Source: Rheinheimera sp. MMS21-TC3 (GTDB taxonomy: Bacteria > Pseudomonadota > Gammaproteobacteria > Enterobacterales > Alteromonadaceae). From it: a stretch of 64,000 nucleotides of DNA. This document shows positions 29,846 to 37,987 of this stretch, in pieces. A model generated the notes under the pieces. It saw only the letters and a program-made list of their open reading frames with translations. It made no database searches and was not told where the DNA came from. The translations under genes and the position numbers were made by a program. The stretch is taken from contig NZ_CP135084.1 of assembly GCF_032229285.1 (NCBI RefSeq), positions 434,001 to 498,000 of the forward strand, read 5' to 3'. Position 1 is the stretch's first letter, and each line of letters begins with the position of its first letter.

Positions 29846-30517
29846 TTAGGTTCTAGGCCTTAAGATATCAGCAATTAGCGTGTTATAGTCAGTAATAGCC
29901 GGAAAATCAGTAATAATATTATTGCTTTTTTTGCTATCAGGATTTGCTACGGCTAATAAGTGTTTGATGCCAAAGTCTTTAGCTGCCTGTAAAATGGGTA
30001 AGCTGTCATCAACAAATAAAGTATTAGCTGGATTAAAGCCAAATTTTTGTTGTACTTTATGCCACAGGGCAGCATTTTCTTTCGTTACCCCAAATTCATG
30101 GGTAGAGATACGAGTATCAATGTAACTTGCTAGATTGGTGCACTCAACTTTTAAGGCTAAACTATCTGGATGGGCATTAGTAAGTAAAATTACTTTTCGG
30201 CCACTGTCTTTTAGGGCTTGTAAAAAGACAGCTGTATCACTGCGCATAGCAATTTTAGTCATTATTTCACGCTTAAGCTCGGTGATAGGCAGTTGTAGAT
30301 GTTGGCTCCAATAATCTAAACAATACCACTCTAATTTACCCGCTAAATTGACATAGGCTTGGTTTAACTGTTGCTGAGCTATATTTTTATCTATGCCACT
30401 TATCTCTACCCAGCGCTTAGGTAAATGGTATTGCCAAAAATAATTATCAAAATGTAAGTCCAGCAAAGTGCCGTCCATATCGAGTAATACAGTGTCAATT
30501 TCAGCCCAATGCAACAT
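29846..30517 (-). CDS. yrfG: GMP/IMP nucleotidase YrfG (HAD family)
   Basis: Cytoplasmic HAD-superfamily phosphatase acting on purine mononucleotides in the E. coli orthologue. Motif I is DMDGTLLDL near the N-terminus; motif II Thr in LLTNAH; motif III Lys (GVTKENAALW); motif IV FVDDSLPIL. I chose ATG 30517 because AGGA lies seven bases upstream and the start then matches the length of E. coli YrfG; the longer frame starting at 30556 adds 13 residues with no support. In E. coli it sits next to hslR; here gspC-N separates them. Confidence 0.93.
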   Translation of the reverse strand: MLHWAEIDTVLLDMDGTLLDLHFDNYFWQYHLPKRWVEISGIDKNIAQQQLNQAYVNLAGKLEWYCLDYWSQHLQLPITELKREIMTKIAMRSDTAVFLQALKDSGRKVILLTNAHPDSLALKVECTNLASYIDTRISTHEFGVTKENAALWHKVQQKFGFNPANTLFVDDSLPILQAAKDFGIKHLLAVANPDSKKSNNIITDFPAITDYNTLIADILRPRT

Positions 30518-30597
30518 AGGTTTTCCTGCTTTTTGGTTTATAGTACGCTGTATCAATTGTAACAGAGCTAGTTTTAAGGCGCAGCGATAGGGTGGTC

Positions 30598-31176
30598 ATG
30601 ATGACAAATAAACAAAAACCACAGATATTACAGCAGAAAATAGTGGCGCGAAGCCTACTATTTAAAGTTGAGCAGTTAAATTTACAGTTTAGTAACGGTG
30701 AGCGGCGAGTGTACGAACGATTACGCGGCAGCGGTAACGGTGCTGTGATGATTATTGCCTGCCCAGATGTAGATAGCTTTTATTTAGTTCGGGAGTATTG
30801 TGCTGGCAGTGATAATTACCAGTTAGGTTTCCCAAAAGGTGGTATTGATGCGGGTGAAAGCGTAGTTGAAGCGGCTAATCGAGAATTAAAAGAAGAAATA
30901 GGTTTTGGTGCTAAACGTTTTGTTAGCTTAAAGCCTTTGGCTTTAGCCCCTAGCCATTTTAATGCTACAATGCATATAGTACTGGCATTGGATTTATATC
31001 CAGAATCCTTGCCAGGAGATGAACCAGAGCCGTTAGAACTTGTTCGCTGGTTAAGGTGTGATAGTTTAGCTTTATTACAGCAACCTGATTTCACAGAGGC
31101 AAGAAGTGTTGCCGGTCTGTTTTTAGCGCAGCAATATTTGGAAGCGAATCCGGATGTTTTTAAGTCAACTGCTTGA
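30598..31176 (+). CDS. nudE: ADP-sugar/NADH hydrolase NudE (Nudix)
   Basis: Nudix hydrolase of about 193 residues that cleaves ADP-ribose, NADH and related nucleotides. The Nudix box is complete: GGIDAGESVVEAANRELKEE followed by IG. The start is ATG 30598 (an adjacent ATG at 30601 is equally possible), after AGGG; an in-frame GTG at 30592 is unlikely. Overlaps cysQ by 23 bases, so the two are probably coupled. Confidence 0.94.
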   Translation: MMTNKQKPQILQQKIVARSLLFKVEQLNLQFSNGERRVYERLRGSGNGAVMIIACPDVDSFYLVREYCAGSDNYQLGFPKGGIDAGESVVEAANRELKEEIGFGAKRFVSLKPLALAPSHFNATMHIVLALDLYPESLPGDEPEPLELVRWLRCDSLALLQQPDFTEARSVAGLFLAQQYLEANPDVFKSTA

Positions 31177-31984
31177 GCCAGTCAAAGCAGCCGCTCTTGA
31201 AGCGGGTACTGAATTGTGGCAGTTATATCAAAGTGGTAACTTTGAACAGCAACAAAAGGCTGATCAAAGCCCCGTTACCACAGCTGATCTTGCCGCTAAT
31301 GCTATTATTATTGAGCGTTTATCAGAGCTTACACCTGATATTCCAATTATTTCAGAAGAGTCTCGTTTAGCCCCTTTGTCGCAACGTAGCCAATGGTCAC
31401 GTTATTGGTTAATCGATCCTATGGATGGCACTCAAGAATTTGTTGCTCGTAGTGGCGATTTTGCCGTCAGTATTGCGTTAGTAGAAAATGGCTGGCCGGC
31501 ATTAGGTGTTATCTATTGGCCTAAGCAAAAAGTGTTTTATTATGCGACGCGAAACAAAGGCGCTTTTAAACAACAAGGGCAGCTAATCAGTAAGATAGCG
31601 GTTAATCGATTTAAACAAGGCCAGTCTTTAAATATAGCTGTTAGCCGACGCCAGCCGCTAGAGCCAATTAAACGCTTATTACACCGTGAACAAGATGTTG
31701 CTTATATAGCCTTGGGTAGTTGCTCTTTAAAAAGCTGTCTAATTGCTGAAGGTAAAGCAGACTGTTATATCCGTATTGGACCAACAGGCGAGTGGGATAC
31801 TGGCGCTGTACAAGTGATTGTTGAAGAGGCCGGAGGTCAAATACTTGATAGTGAGTTTTTACCCTTAAGTTATAATCAGCGTGATACTTTGGCTAATCCA
31901 AACTTTATGGTTCTTGGCCAAGCCAGTGTAGCTTGGCAGCAACTTATCAAGGCTAAAGCAACCTTACGTGATTTAATGCTATAA
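31154..31984 (+). CDS. cysQ: 3'(2'),5'-bisphosphate nucleotidase CysQ
   Basis: 276-residue inositol-monophosphatase-fold enzyme that removes phosphate from PAP, a by-product of sulfate assimilation. Metal and substrate motifs are present: SEES (residue about 68), the signature DPMDGTQEF and the late GEWDTGAVQVIVEEAGG (shown to Gly). The ATG at 31154 lies within nudE. An imperfect hairpin at 32018-32049 follows without a U-tract. Confidence 0.95.
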   Translation: MFLSQLLEPVKAAALEAGTELWQLYQSGNFEQQQKADQSPVTTADLAANAIIIERLSELTPDIPIISEESRLAPLSQRSQWSRYWLIDPMDGTQEFVARSGDFAVSIALVENGWPALGVIYWPKQKVFYYATRNKGAFKQQGQLISKIAVNRFKQGQSLNIAVSRRQPLEPIKRLLHREQDVAYIALGSCSLKSCLIAEGKADCYIRIGPTGEWDTGAVQVIVEEAGGQILDSEFLPLSYNQRDTLANPNFMVLGQASVAWQQLIKAKATLRDLML

Positions 31985-32173
31985 AGAGCTAAGATAAAAT
32001 CGGCTAAGGGCAATTCTGCTAAAGATAGTTTTTCTTGCTATCTTTTAGCACAAAAAAAGGCTATTATAGCGCCGAGTTTTTGCCCAATGTTTTGTACCTT
32101 TATTGCAAAAACATAGAATTAATAAGTCCGCTAGAGACTGCACCCTTACCTACAGTACCCTAGGAGTTACATC

Positions 32174-33775
32174 ATGTCCGATCTGGATCTGGGCCAATAT
32201 GGCATCACAGATGTCGCGGAAGTTATTTATAACCCTTCGTATGATCTATTATTCGCAGAAGAAACTCGTCCTGACTTGCAAGGTTATGAGCAAGGCACAC
32301 TGACTACTTCAGGCGCTGTTTCAGTTGACACTGGTATTTTTACAGGTCGCTCACCAAAAGATAAGTATATAGTACGCGATGATACTACTCGCGATACGGT
32401 TTGGTGGTCTGATCAAGGTAAAAATGACAATAAACCTATCACTCAAGATGTATGGGTAGAATTGAAATCATTAGTGACTACTCAACTTTCAGGTAAGCGG
32501 TTATTTGTTGTTGATACCTATTGTGGCGCTAATATTGATACACGTCTTGCGGTGCGCTTTATTACTGAAGTTGCATGGCAGGCCCACTTTGTTAAAAACA
32601 TGTTTATTCGTCCAACAGACGAAGAATTAAAAAACTATAAGCCTGACTTTATTGTGATGAATGGCGCTAAATGCACTAATCCAAATTGGCAGCAACAAGG
32701 TTTAAATTCTGAAAATTTCGTTGCCTTTAACTTAACTGAGCGCATCCAATTAATTGGTGGCACTTGGTACGGTGGTGAAATGAAAAAAGGTATGTTCTCA
32801 ATGATGAACTACTTTTTGCCATTGCAAGGCATCGCATCAATGCACTGTTCTGCCAACGTTGGTAAAGACGGTGATGTTGCTGTGTTCTTCGGTTTATCGG
32901 GAACAGGTAAAACAACCTTATCAACCGATCCTAAGCGGCAGCTTATTGGTGACGATGAGCACGGTTGGGATGATGATGGTGTATTTAACTTCGAAGGTGG
33001 TTGTTATGCTAAAACAATCAACTTATCGAAAGAAAACGAACCAGATATCTTTAATGCCATTCGTCGCGATGCGTTATTAGAAAACGTTACAGTGAAAGCT
33101 AATGGCGAAGTTGATTATAACGACGGTTCAAAAACTGAAAATACTCGTGTGTCATACCCGATATATCATATTGAAAATATCGTGACACCAGTATCAAAAG
33201 CTGGCCATGCTAAAAAGGTAATCTTTTTAACAGCGGATGCTTTTGGTGTATTACCTCCGGTATCTAAACTGACTGAAGAACAAGCTAAGTATCACTTCTT
33301 ATCAGGCTTTACAGCTAAATTAGCCGGTACTGAGCGTGGTATTACTGAGCCTACACCTACTTTCTCAAGTTGTTTTGGTGCGGCTTTCTTAAGCTTACAC
33401 CCAACCCAATATGCAGAAGTGTTAGGCAAAAGGATGCAGGCGTCAGGTGCCGAAGCCTATTTAGTTAATACGGGTTGGAATGGCACAGGTAAGCGTATTT
33501 CTATTAAAGCAACGCGCGCTATCATTGATGCTATTTTAGATGGCAGCATTGAAGATGCAGAGTTTGTGACCTTACCTTACTTTAACTTAGCTATGCCAAC
33601 GGCATTACCAGGTGTAGAGGATGCGTCTATTTTAGATCCGCGTAATACTTATGGCCAAGTAAGCGATTGGGATAGTAAAGCACAAGATTTAGCTAAGTTA
33701 TTTGTAGATAACTTTGTTAAATTTACAGATAACGCTGAAGGAAAAGCTTTAGTTGCAGCAGGTCCGCAATTATAA
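32174..33775 (+). CDS. pckA: Phosphoenolpyruvate carboxykinase (ATP)
   Basis: Gluconeogenic enzyme turning oxaloacetate and ATP into PEP, CO2 and ADP. 533 residues. Kinase-1a P-loop [11 protein letters not shown] with Lys246, kinase-2 region (GDDEHGWDD), substrate-binding [10 protein letters not shown] near residue 57 and the C-terminal adenine region ([11 protein letters not shown]). ATG 32174 is preceded by TAGGAG. Monocistronic, with its own terminator. Confidence 0.98.
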   Translation: MSDLDLGQYGITDVAEVIYNPSYDLLFAEETRPDLQGYEQGTLTTSGAVSVDTGIFTGRSPKDKYIVRDDTTRDTVWWSDQGKNDNKPITQDVWVELKSLVTTQLSGKRLFVVDTYCGANIDTRLAVRFITEVAWQAHFVKNMFIRPTDEELKNYKPDFIVMNGAKCTNPNWQQQGLNSENFVAFNLTERIQLIGGTWYGGEMKKGMFSMMNYFLPLQGIASMHCSANVGKDGDVAVFFGLSGTGKTTLSTDPKRQLIGDDEHGWDDDGVFNFEGGCYAKTINLSKENEPDIFNAIRRDALLENVTVKANGEVDYNDGSKTENTRVSYPIYHIENIVTPVSKAGHAKKVIFLTADAFGVLPPVSKLTEEQAKYHFLSGFTAKLAGTERGITEPTPTFSSCFGAAFLSLHPTQYAEVLGKRMQASGAEAYLVNTGWNGTGKRISIKATRAIIDAILDGSIEDAEFVTLPYFNLAMPTALPGVEDASILDPRNTYGQVSDWDSKAQDLAKLFVDNFVKFTDNAEGKALVAAGPQL

Positions 33776-33791
33776 GTTAATTACTTTAGCT

Positions 33792-33820
33792 AAAAAGGCC
33801 GCTGCTGCGGCCTTTTTTAT
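33792..33820 (+). terminator. pckA terminator
   Basis: Stem AAAAAGGCCGC/GCGGCCTTTTT (33792-33802, 33807-33817), loop TGCT, then T-run. Only 15 bases before the convergent end of yheU, so it may act in both directions. Confidence 0.9.
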
Positions 33821-33835
33821 TGCTGCTATATTATT

Positions 33836-34075
33836 TCACTGCTCAGCTTCAGGGGGGAGTTGATTAAACTGCTGCTTAGGCATTAAGTTTATACTTTGAT
33901 GTAACTCGGAAAAAACAATAACAATATCACCGGCATTTAATTGCTGCATAACATGCTGCACCTTATCGGTTAATGAAACCTCTTGGTCGCCGTAGTCTGT
34001 TCCCTCTCGTAACACATAATATTCAATCAGGTTATTTAAAGTGTCAGTATCAAGTTGTTGATGTGGAATTATCAT
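33836..34075 (-). CDS. yheU: YheU family protein (UPF0270)
   Basis: 79 residues, close to the family length of 72. Conserved start MIIPHQQLDTDTLNNLIE and the REGTDYG segment. No molecular function is established for the family. It overlaps the 3' end of the upstream yheT by 26 bases, the same pairing as in E. coli. Confidence 0.9.
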   Translation of the reverse strand: MIIPHQQLDTDTLNNLIEYYVLREGTDYGDQEVSLTDKVQHVMQQLNAGDIVIVFSELHQSINLMPKQQFNQLPPEAEQ

Positions 34076-35072
34076 TATTTAATTGCTCACGAATAAAAGT
34101 CGGAATGCGCTGGGTCAACCAAAAGGTTGGCTTAAAAATAGTGCCGCAAATAAATCCAACATGACCACCACCTTGGCTAAGTTCATAATGTATATGTTGA
34201 TTTAGCTCATCAGGTGACGGAATAACTGCGTCGCTAAGAAAAGGATCATCTTTGGCATGGATAATAAGCGTAGGAATACTAATATGCTGTAAAAATGCTT
34301 TACCACTGGCTTTTTGATAATAATCTTGGGCACTACTAAAACCATGGATAGGTGCGGTAAAGATATCATCAAATTGTTCTAAATCCCGTATATTACGTAG
34401 TTTTTTAAGCGTAAGTGGAATAGGGAAGTTGGGAAATTGTTTTAACTTTAATGCTGTACTACGTTTTAATCGGCCTAATAAATAACGCTGATATATTTTG
34501 CTGCTGCCTTGATTAATGCGGTTAGCACAAGCGGATAAATCTAGGGGAGGGCAAACGGCAACGGCTGCAGCAAGTGGGTTAGTGCTAGTTTGCTCACCAC
34601 AGTACTTAAGCAAGACATTAGCACCTAAAGAGTAGCCTACTGCTACAATTTTTTGCTCTGGAAAACGTTGGCCTATTTCTGTTATAACAGCAGAAAAATC
34701 AGCAGTGTCACCACTATGATAGGCTCTGGGCAGTTTATTCGGTTGGCCATTACAGCCACGAAAATGGATTAATACTGCAGGCCAGCGCAGTTGGCGGCAT
34801 TGGGCTAACATAACTTGGATATAGTGGCTATTAATATCACCCGCTAGGCCGTGTAGTAGCACGACTAAAGGGGCATCAGCTGCAACTTTCGAAGGTTGCA
34901 TCCAATTGAGCTGAATTTCATCACCGTCTGCTAACGGAAAAATTTCAGCTACCGTTTTTTGTTTAAATCTTGGACTTAAATACTTGGCAAAGATAGTTTG
35001 CAGATGAGCATGCTTAAGCCACCATGCTGGCGTAAATGAAGAATAAATAACTGGTCGGATCTGAGATTGCAA
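34050..35072 (-). CDS. yheT: YheT-type alpha/beta hydrolase
   Basis: 340 residues of the EMB8/YheT alpha/beta hydrolase family. Oxyanion-side motif VLLHGLAGD (about residue 72), nucleophile Ser148 in VGYSLGAN, Asp in HAKDDPFL and His in GGHVGF. The substrate is unknown. The start is TTG at 35072, seven bases after AGGAAG; no better start exists. Shares an operon with yheU. Convergent to nothing upstream; the Tat-signal gene at 35125 is divergent from it. Confidence 0.92.
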   Translation of the reverse strand: MQSQIRPVIYSSFTPAWWLKHAHLQTIFAKYLSPRFKQKTVAEIFPLADGDEIQLNWMQPSKVAADAPLVVLLHGLAGDINSHYIQVMLAQCRQLRWPAVLIHFRGCNGQPNKLPRAYHSGDTADFSAVITEIGQRFPEQKIVAVGYSLGANVLLKYCGEQTSTNPLAAAVAVCPPLDLSACANRINQGSSKIYQRYLLGRLKRSTALKLKQFPNFPIPLTLKKLRNIRDLEQFDDIFTAPIHGFSSAQDYYQKASGKAFLQHISIPTLIIHAKDDPFLSDAVIPSPDELNQHIHYELSQGGGHVGFICGTIFKPTFWLTQRIPTFIREQLNNDNSTSTT

Positions 35073-35124
35073 AACTAGGCTTCCTGATAAACAATGAATA
35101 ATAACTTTTACTGAGAAATCACTT

Positions 35125-35613
35125 ATGGATCGCCGACAATTTATACTTAGTGGTATTGCATTAGGTGCTGCATCTAGCTTAGGTATTTATGGCTGGCACA
35201 GCAGTTTTAATGAGAATAATGACAATCGCGATCTGGTATTAAGTGCGCTTTTACCTGCCTTATTATACGCTGCTTTACCTCAAGATACGACTATGGCCGA
35301 GCAGGTAAACCGGACTAAAGCGGCAGTCAGCGACTTTATGCCTTTTTTAGCCAAAAGACAGCAACAAGAATTGCAGCAATTGTTTAATTTATTAGCCAAC
35401 CAAGTCACACAATTAGCATTGACCGGTCATGTTACGGCGCTGGCACAGCTTTCTATAGCCCAACGTTGGCAATTGCTAATAGCTTGGCGCGATAGCTATC
35501 TTGCAGTGTTGCAACAAGCTTATCATGGCTTACGCGAGCTGCTGTTTGCAGCCTATTATGGCCAGCCAGAGCACTGGCAAGCTCTAGACTACACTGCACC
35601 TAAGTATCGCTAA
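35125..35613 (+). CDS. Putative Tat-exported small subunit of GMC dehydrogenase
   Basis: 162 residues. The N-terminus MDRRQFILSGIALGAASS is a twin-arginine signal (DRRQFIL), so the folded protein should go to the periplasm, perhaps staying membrane-tethered. The rest is helical with no cysteines or metal motifs I can see. It ends 10 bases before a GMC oxidoreductase gene, the arrangement seen for gluconate 2-dehydrogenase subunit 3-like proteins, which help carry their larger partner through Tat. Assigned by signal and context rather than by strong motif. Confidence 0.72.
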   Translation: MDRRQFILSGIALGAASSLGIYGWHSSFNENNDNRDLVLSALLPALLYAALPQDTTMAEQVNRTKAAVSDFMPFLAKRQQQELQQLFNLLANQVTQLALTGHVTALAQLSIAQRWQLLIAWRDSYLAVLQQAYHGLRELLFAAYYGQPEHWQALDYTAPKYR

Positions 35614-35623
35614 CAGGATTTAT

Positions 35624-37198
35624 ATGAACCATCTTGATGCCAGTCAGTTTTTAACCGATCAACACTTCACTACCGATGTAGTGATTATAGGTTCAGGTGC
35701 CGGTGGTGGTATTGCTGCCGAACAGCTTAGTAACGCGGGTTTTAAGGTGCTCTTACTAGAGGAGGGAGCTTATTACAAGCGAGAGCATTTTGTGATGGAG
35801 GAGCGCTGGGCTTATCCAAACTTATATCAAGAAGGCGCAGCTCGGAAAACTAAAGATCAAGCCATTGGTATTTTGCAAGGCAGAACTGTTGGTGGTTCTA
35901 CTACTGTTAATTGGACTACTTCTATACGTACCCCACAACCAACTTTGGATTATTGGCAAGCTGAATTTGGTCTCGACTTTACGGTAGCGCATAATCTTAA
36001 ACCATATTTTCAGTTTGCTGAACAACGTTTGAATATAAAGCAATGGGCTCTAGCACCTAATGCTAATAATGCAAAACTAGAATATGGCTGTCAGCAGCTA
36101 GGATGGCAGTATACGGTGATAAACCGTAATGTAAGCCATTGCGCTAATTTAGGTTATTGTGGAATGGGCTGCCCGATAGATGCCAAGCAATCTATGTTAG
36201 TGAGTACTATTCCTGCTGCGCTGCAAAAGGGGGCTAGGTTAATATCTCGGCTTAGTGTAAGAAAGCTAGTTTGGCAGGATGATAAAATACAAAGTCTAGA
36301 GGCTGTTCCAGTAGATGCGCACTTTCAACCGACAGCAGCAGTAAAAGTTAGCATTACAGCAAAACATTATATTGTCGCAGCAGGGGCTATAGGCTCACCG
36401 GCTTTATTATTGCGATCTAAAGTGCCGAACCCCTCGGGGCGTTTAGGTAAGCATACTTATCTACACCCGACTGTAATCAGTGGCGCTTTATTTGCTGAAG
36501 ATATTAATGGTCATAGCGGTGCACCACAAAGTATTTATTCTGATCAATTTGTTTGGCCAGCAGATAGCAGCCAACTTGGCTATAAGCTAGAAGTTCCGCC
36601 GATCCATCCAGTATTAATGGCTTCAAAGTTAATAGGTATGGCAGAGCAGCATGCAGAGCTAATGAAAAGCTTTAATCAACTTCAAGTCACTATTGCCTTA
36701 ATGCGAGATGGTTTTCATGAGCAAAGTCAAGGTGGTCAAGTTAGCCTAGATCAAGAGCAGCAACCCGTTCTAGATTATCCTATTACTGATTATCTGTGGC
36801 AGGGTATGCGCCAAGCCTTGCTGTCGATGGCAGAGTTACAGTTTGCTGCTGGAGCTAAGCAAGTATTACCCTTACATCATGATGCCAAGTTATATAATAG
36901 TTGGGCCGAGGCTAAAGCAGGTATAGCGCAACTATCACTAACTGCGTTACGGCAAACCGTTGTGTCTGCTCATGTTATGGGTGGCTGTAATATGAGTGCC
37001 TCTGCAGATAAAGGCGTAGTAAATCAAAATGGCCGTCACCATCAACTGAGCAACCTTTCTGTCTTTGATGGCTCTATATTACCAACGAGTTTAGGTGCCA
37101 ATCCGCAATTAACCATTTATGCGCTGGTGTGGAAGCATTGTCAGCACTTGATTGCCGAGTTAACACCAGTACTAGAGGATTCTTCGTTTAGAGAATAG
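35624..37198 (+). CDS. GMC family FAD-dependent oxidoreductase
   Basis: 524-residue flavoprotein that oxidises an alcohol or sugar-type substrate. N-terminal FAD fold VVIIGSGAGGGIAAEQL with LLLEEGA; the GMC segment GRTVGGSTTVNWTTSIRTP; a Cys-rich CANLGYCGMGCPIDAK stretch near residue 176; C-terminal HVMGGCNMS and the terminal SLGANPQLTIYALVWKH. No own signal peptide, so it would be exported with the Tat-signal protein encoded just upstream. No cytochrome c subunit follows. The substrate cannot be read from the sequence. Confidence 0.9.
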   Translation: MNHLDASQFLTDQHFTTDVVIIGSGAGGGIAAEQLSNAGFKVLLLEEGAYYKREHFVMEERWAYPNLYQEGAARKTKDQAIGILQGRTVGGSTTVNWTTSIRTPQPTLDYWQAEFGLDFTVAHNLKPYFQFAEQRLNIKQWALAPNANNAKLEYGCQQLGWQYTVINRNVSHCANLGYCGMGCPIDAKQSMLVSTIPAALQKGARLISRLSVRKLVWQDDKIQSLEAVPVDAHFQPTAAVKVSITAKHYIVAAGAIGSPALLLRSKVPNPSGRLGKHTYLHPTVISGALFAEDINGHSGAPQSIYSDQFVWPADSSQLGYKLEVPPIHPVLMASKLIGMAEQHAELMKSFNQLQVTIALMRDGFHEQSQGGQVSLDQEQQPVLDYPITDYLWQGMRQALLSMAELQFAAGAKQVLPLHHDAKLYNSWAEAKAGIAQLSLTALRQTVVSAHVMGGCNMSASADKGVVNQNGRHHQLSNLSVFDGSILPTSLGANPQLTIYALVWKHCQHLIAELTPVLEDSSFRE

Positions 37199-37258
37199 GG
37201 TAGAAATTAAAAACTGCCACAGCAAGCTGGTTGGATATAACTTACTGCGGCAAAATGG

Positions 37259-37405
37259 TTAAGAAGACTCTTCTTCGTCGGTAGCAGTATTAATTTTATA
37301 AGTAAAATAGACCGCAAAGAATGCGCCTATACCAAGTAAAATACCTAAGCCGGTAAAAGAGGCAAAAATAATTGGATCATTAAAATATAAGTGCCATAAG
37401 TCCAT
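37259..37405 (-). CDS. Small membrane protein, DUF3149-like
   Basis: 48 residues from ATG 37405, which has AGGGGG nine bases upstream. The longer in-frame start at 37480 adds an implausible N-terminus. One transmembrane helix (about 15-37, FASFTGLGILLGIGAFFAVYF) and an acidic tail (ATDEEESS). Resembles the DUF3149 small membrane proteins of gammaproteobacteria; no function known. Confidence 0.72.
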   Translation of the reverse strand: MDLWHLYFNDPIIFASFTGLGILLGIGAFFAVYFTYKINTATDEEESS

Positions 37406-37501
37406 AGCATACCCCCTTGTACTGTGGTTTATATCAATACCATAACTTATATGGGGATATAAATAGCTGATATAGATCAAAGATTAGTTGTTTATCCTGT
37501 T

Positions 37502-37987
37502 TTACAACGCTAAAGCTTGACGTAACTCTGTTAAATAAAGTTGTGCTGTTCTAGTTAGCGGTTGGCAAAGTTGTTGTAAATACAGCTCGAGTAAAGGGTC
37601 GCAGCTATTAGTTATCAGATTAAGGTTTGTAGTAAGAGTGTGCACTAGCCGTTGCTGCTCTTGTTGTTCCGCAATTAATTCAACGGCGAGTAAGTGTTGC
37701 TTAAATTGTAGTTGTTGTTGCTTAGTCAGTGTATTTAAACGGCTAACTTTACGGCGAAGCTGACGTACTCGCTGTGTGATCCGTATATTGTAAGTTGTTA
37801 GGCTTTGGCTTAAATTAAAAAGAGTTTGCTGACTAATACTCAACTGCTGCTGCTCTAGGTAGCAAAGTAACAGCAGCAAATTGACATTAGCCTTAAAGTT
37901 ATCTTGCCAAGCTAAGCAAGTAGTTTGTACTTTAGGGTAAAAATCTAGGCTAAATTGCCAAAGCTGATTAGCGGTTATACTAGTCAT
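37502..37987 (-). CDS. TIGR02444-family protein, function unknown
   Basis: 161 residues, helical, with the pattern LWQFSLDFYPKVQTTCLAWQ near the N-terminus, characteristic of TIGR02444 proteins that lie beside yheS in many gammaproteobacteria. I prefer ATG 37987 (overlap of eight bases with yheS) to ATG 38005. No catalytic motif seen. Confidence 0.75.
   Translation of the reverse strand: MTSITANQLWQFSLDFYPKVQTTCLAWQDNFKANVNLLLLLCYLEQQQLSISQQTLFNLSQSLTTYNIRITQRVRQLRRKVSRLNTLTKQQQLQFKQHLLAVELIAEQQEQQRLVHTLTTNLNLITNSCDPLLELYLQQLCQPLTRTAQLYLTELRQALAL

Noticed and set aside
32018..32049. Imperfect hairpin GCTAAAGATAG/CTATCTTTTAGC after cysQ
   Set aside because: One bulge and no U-tract after it, so I do not call it a terminator; it could be a weak one.
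37200..37258. Possible hairpin after the GMC gene (GCCACAGCAAG with CTTACTGCGGC)
   Set aside because: Two A-C mismatches in an 11-base arm, a large loop and no U-tract.
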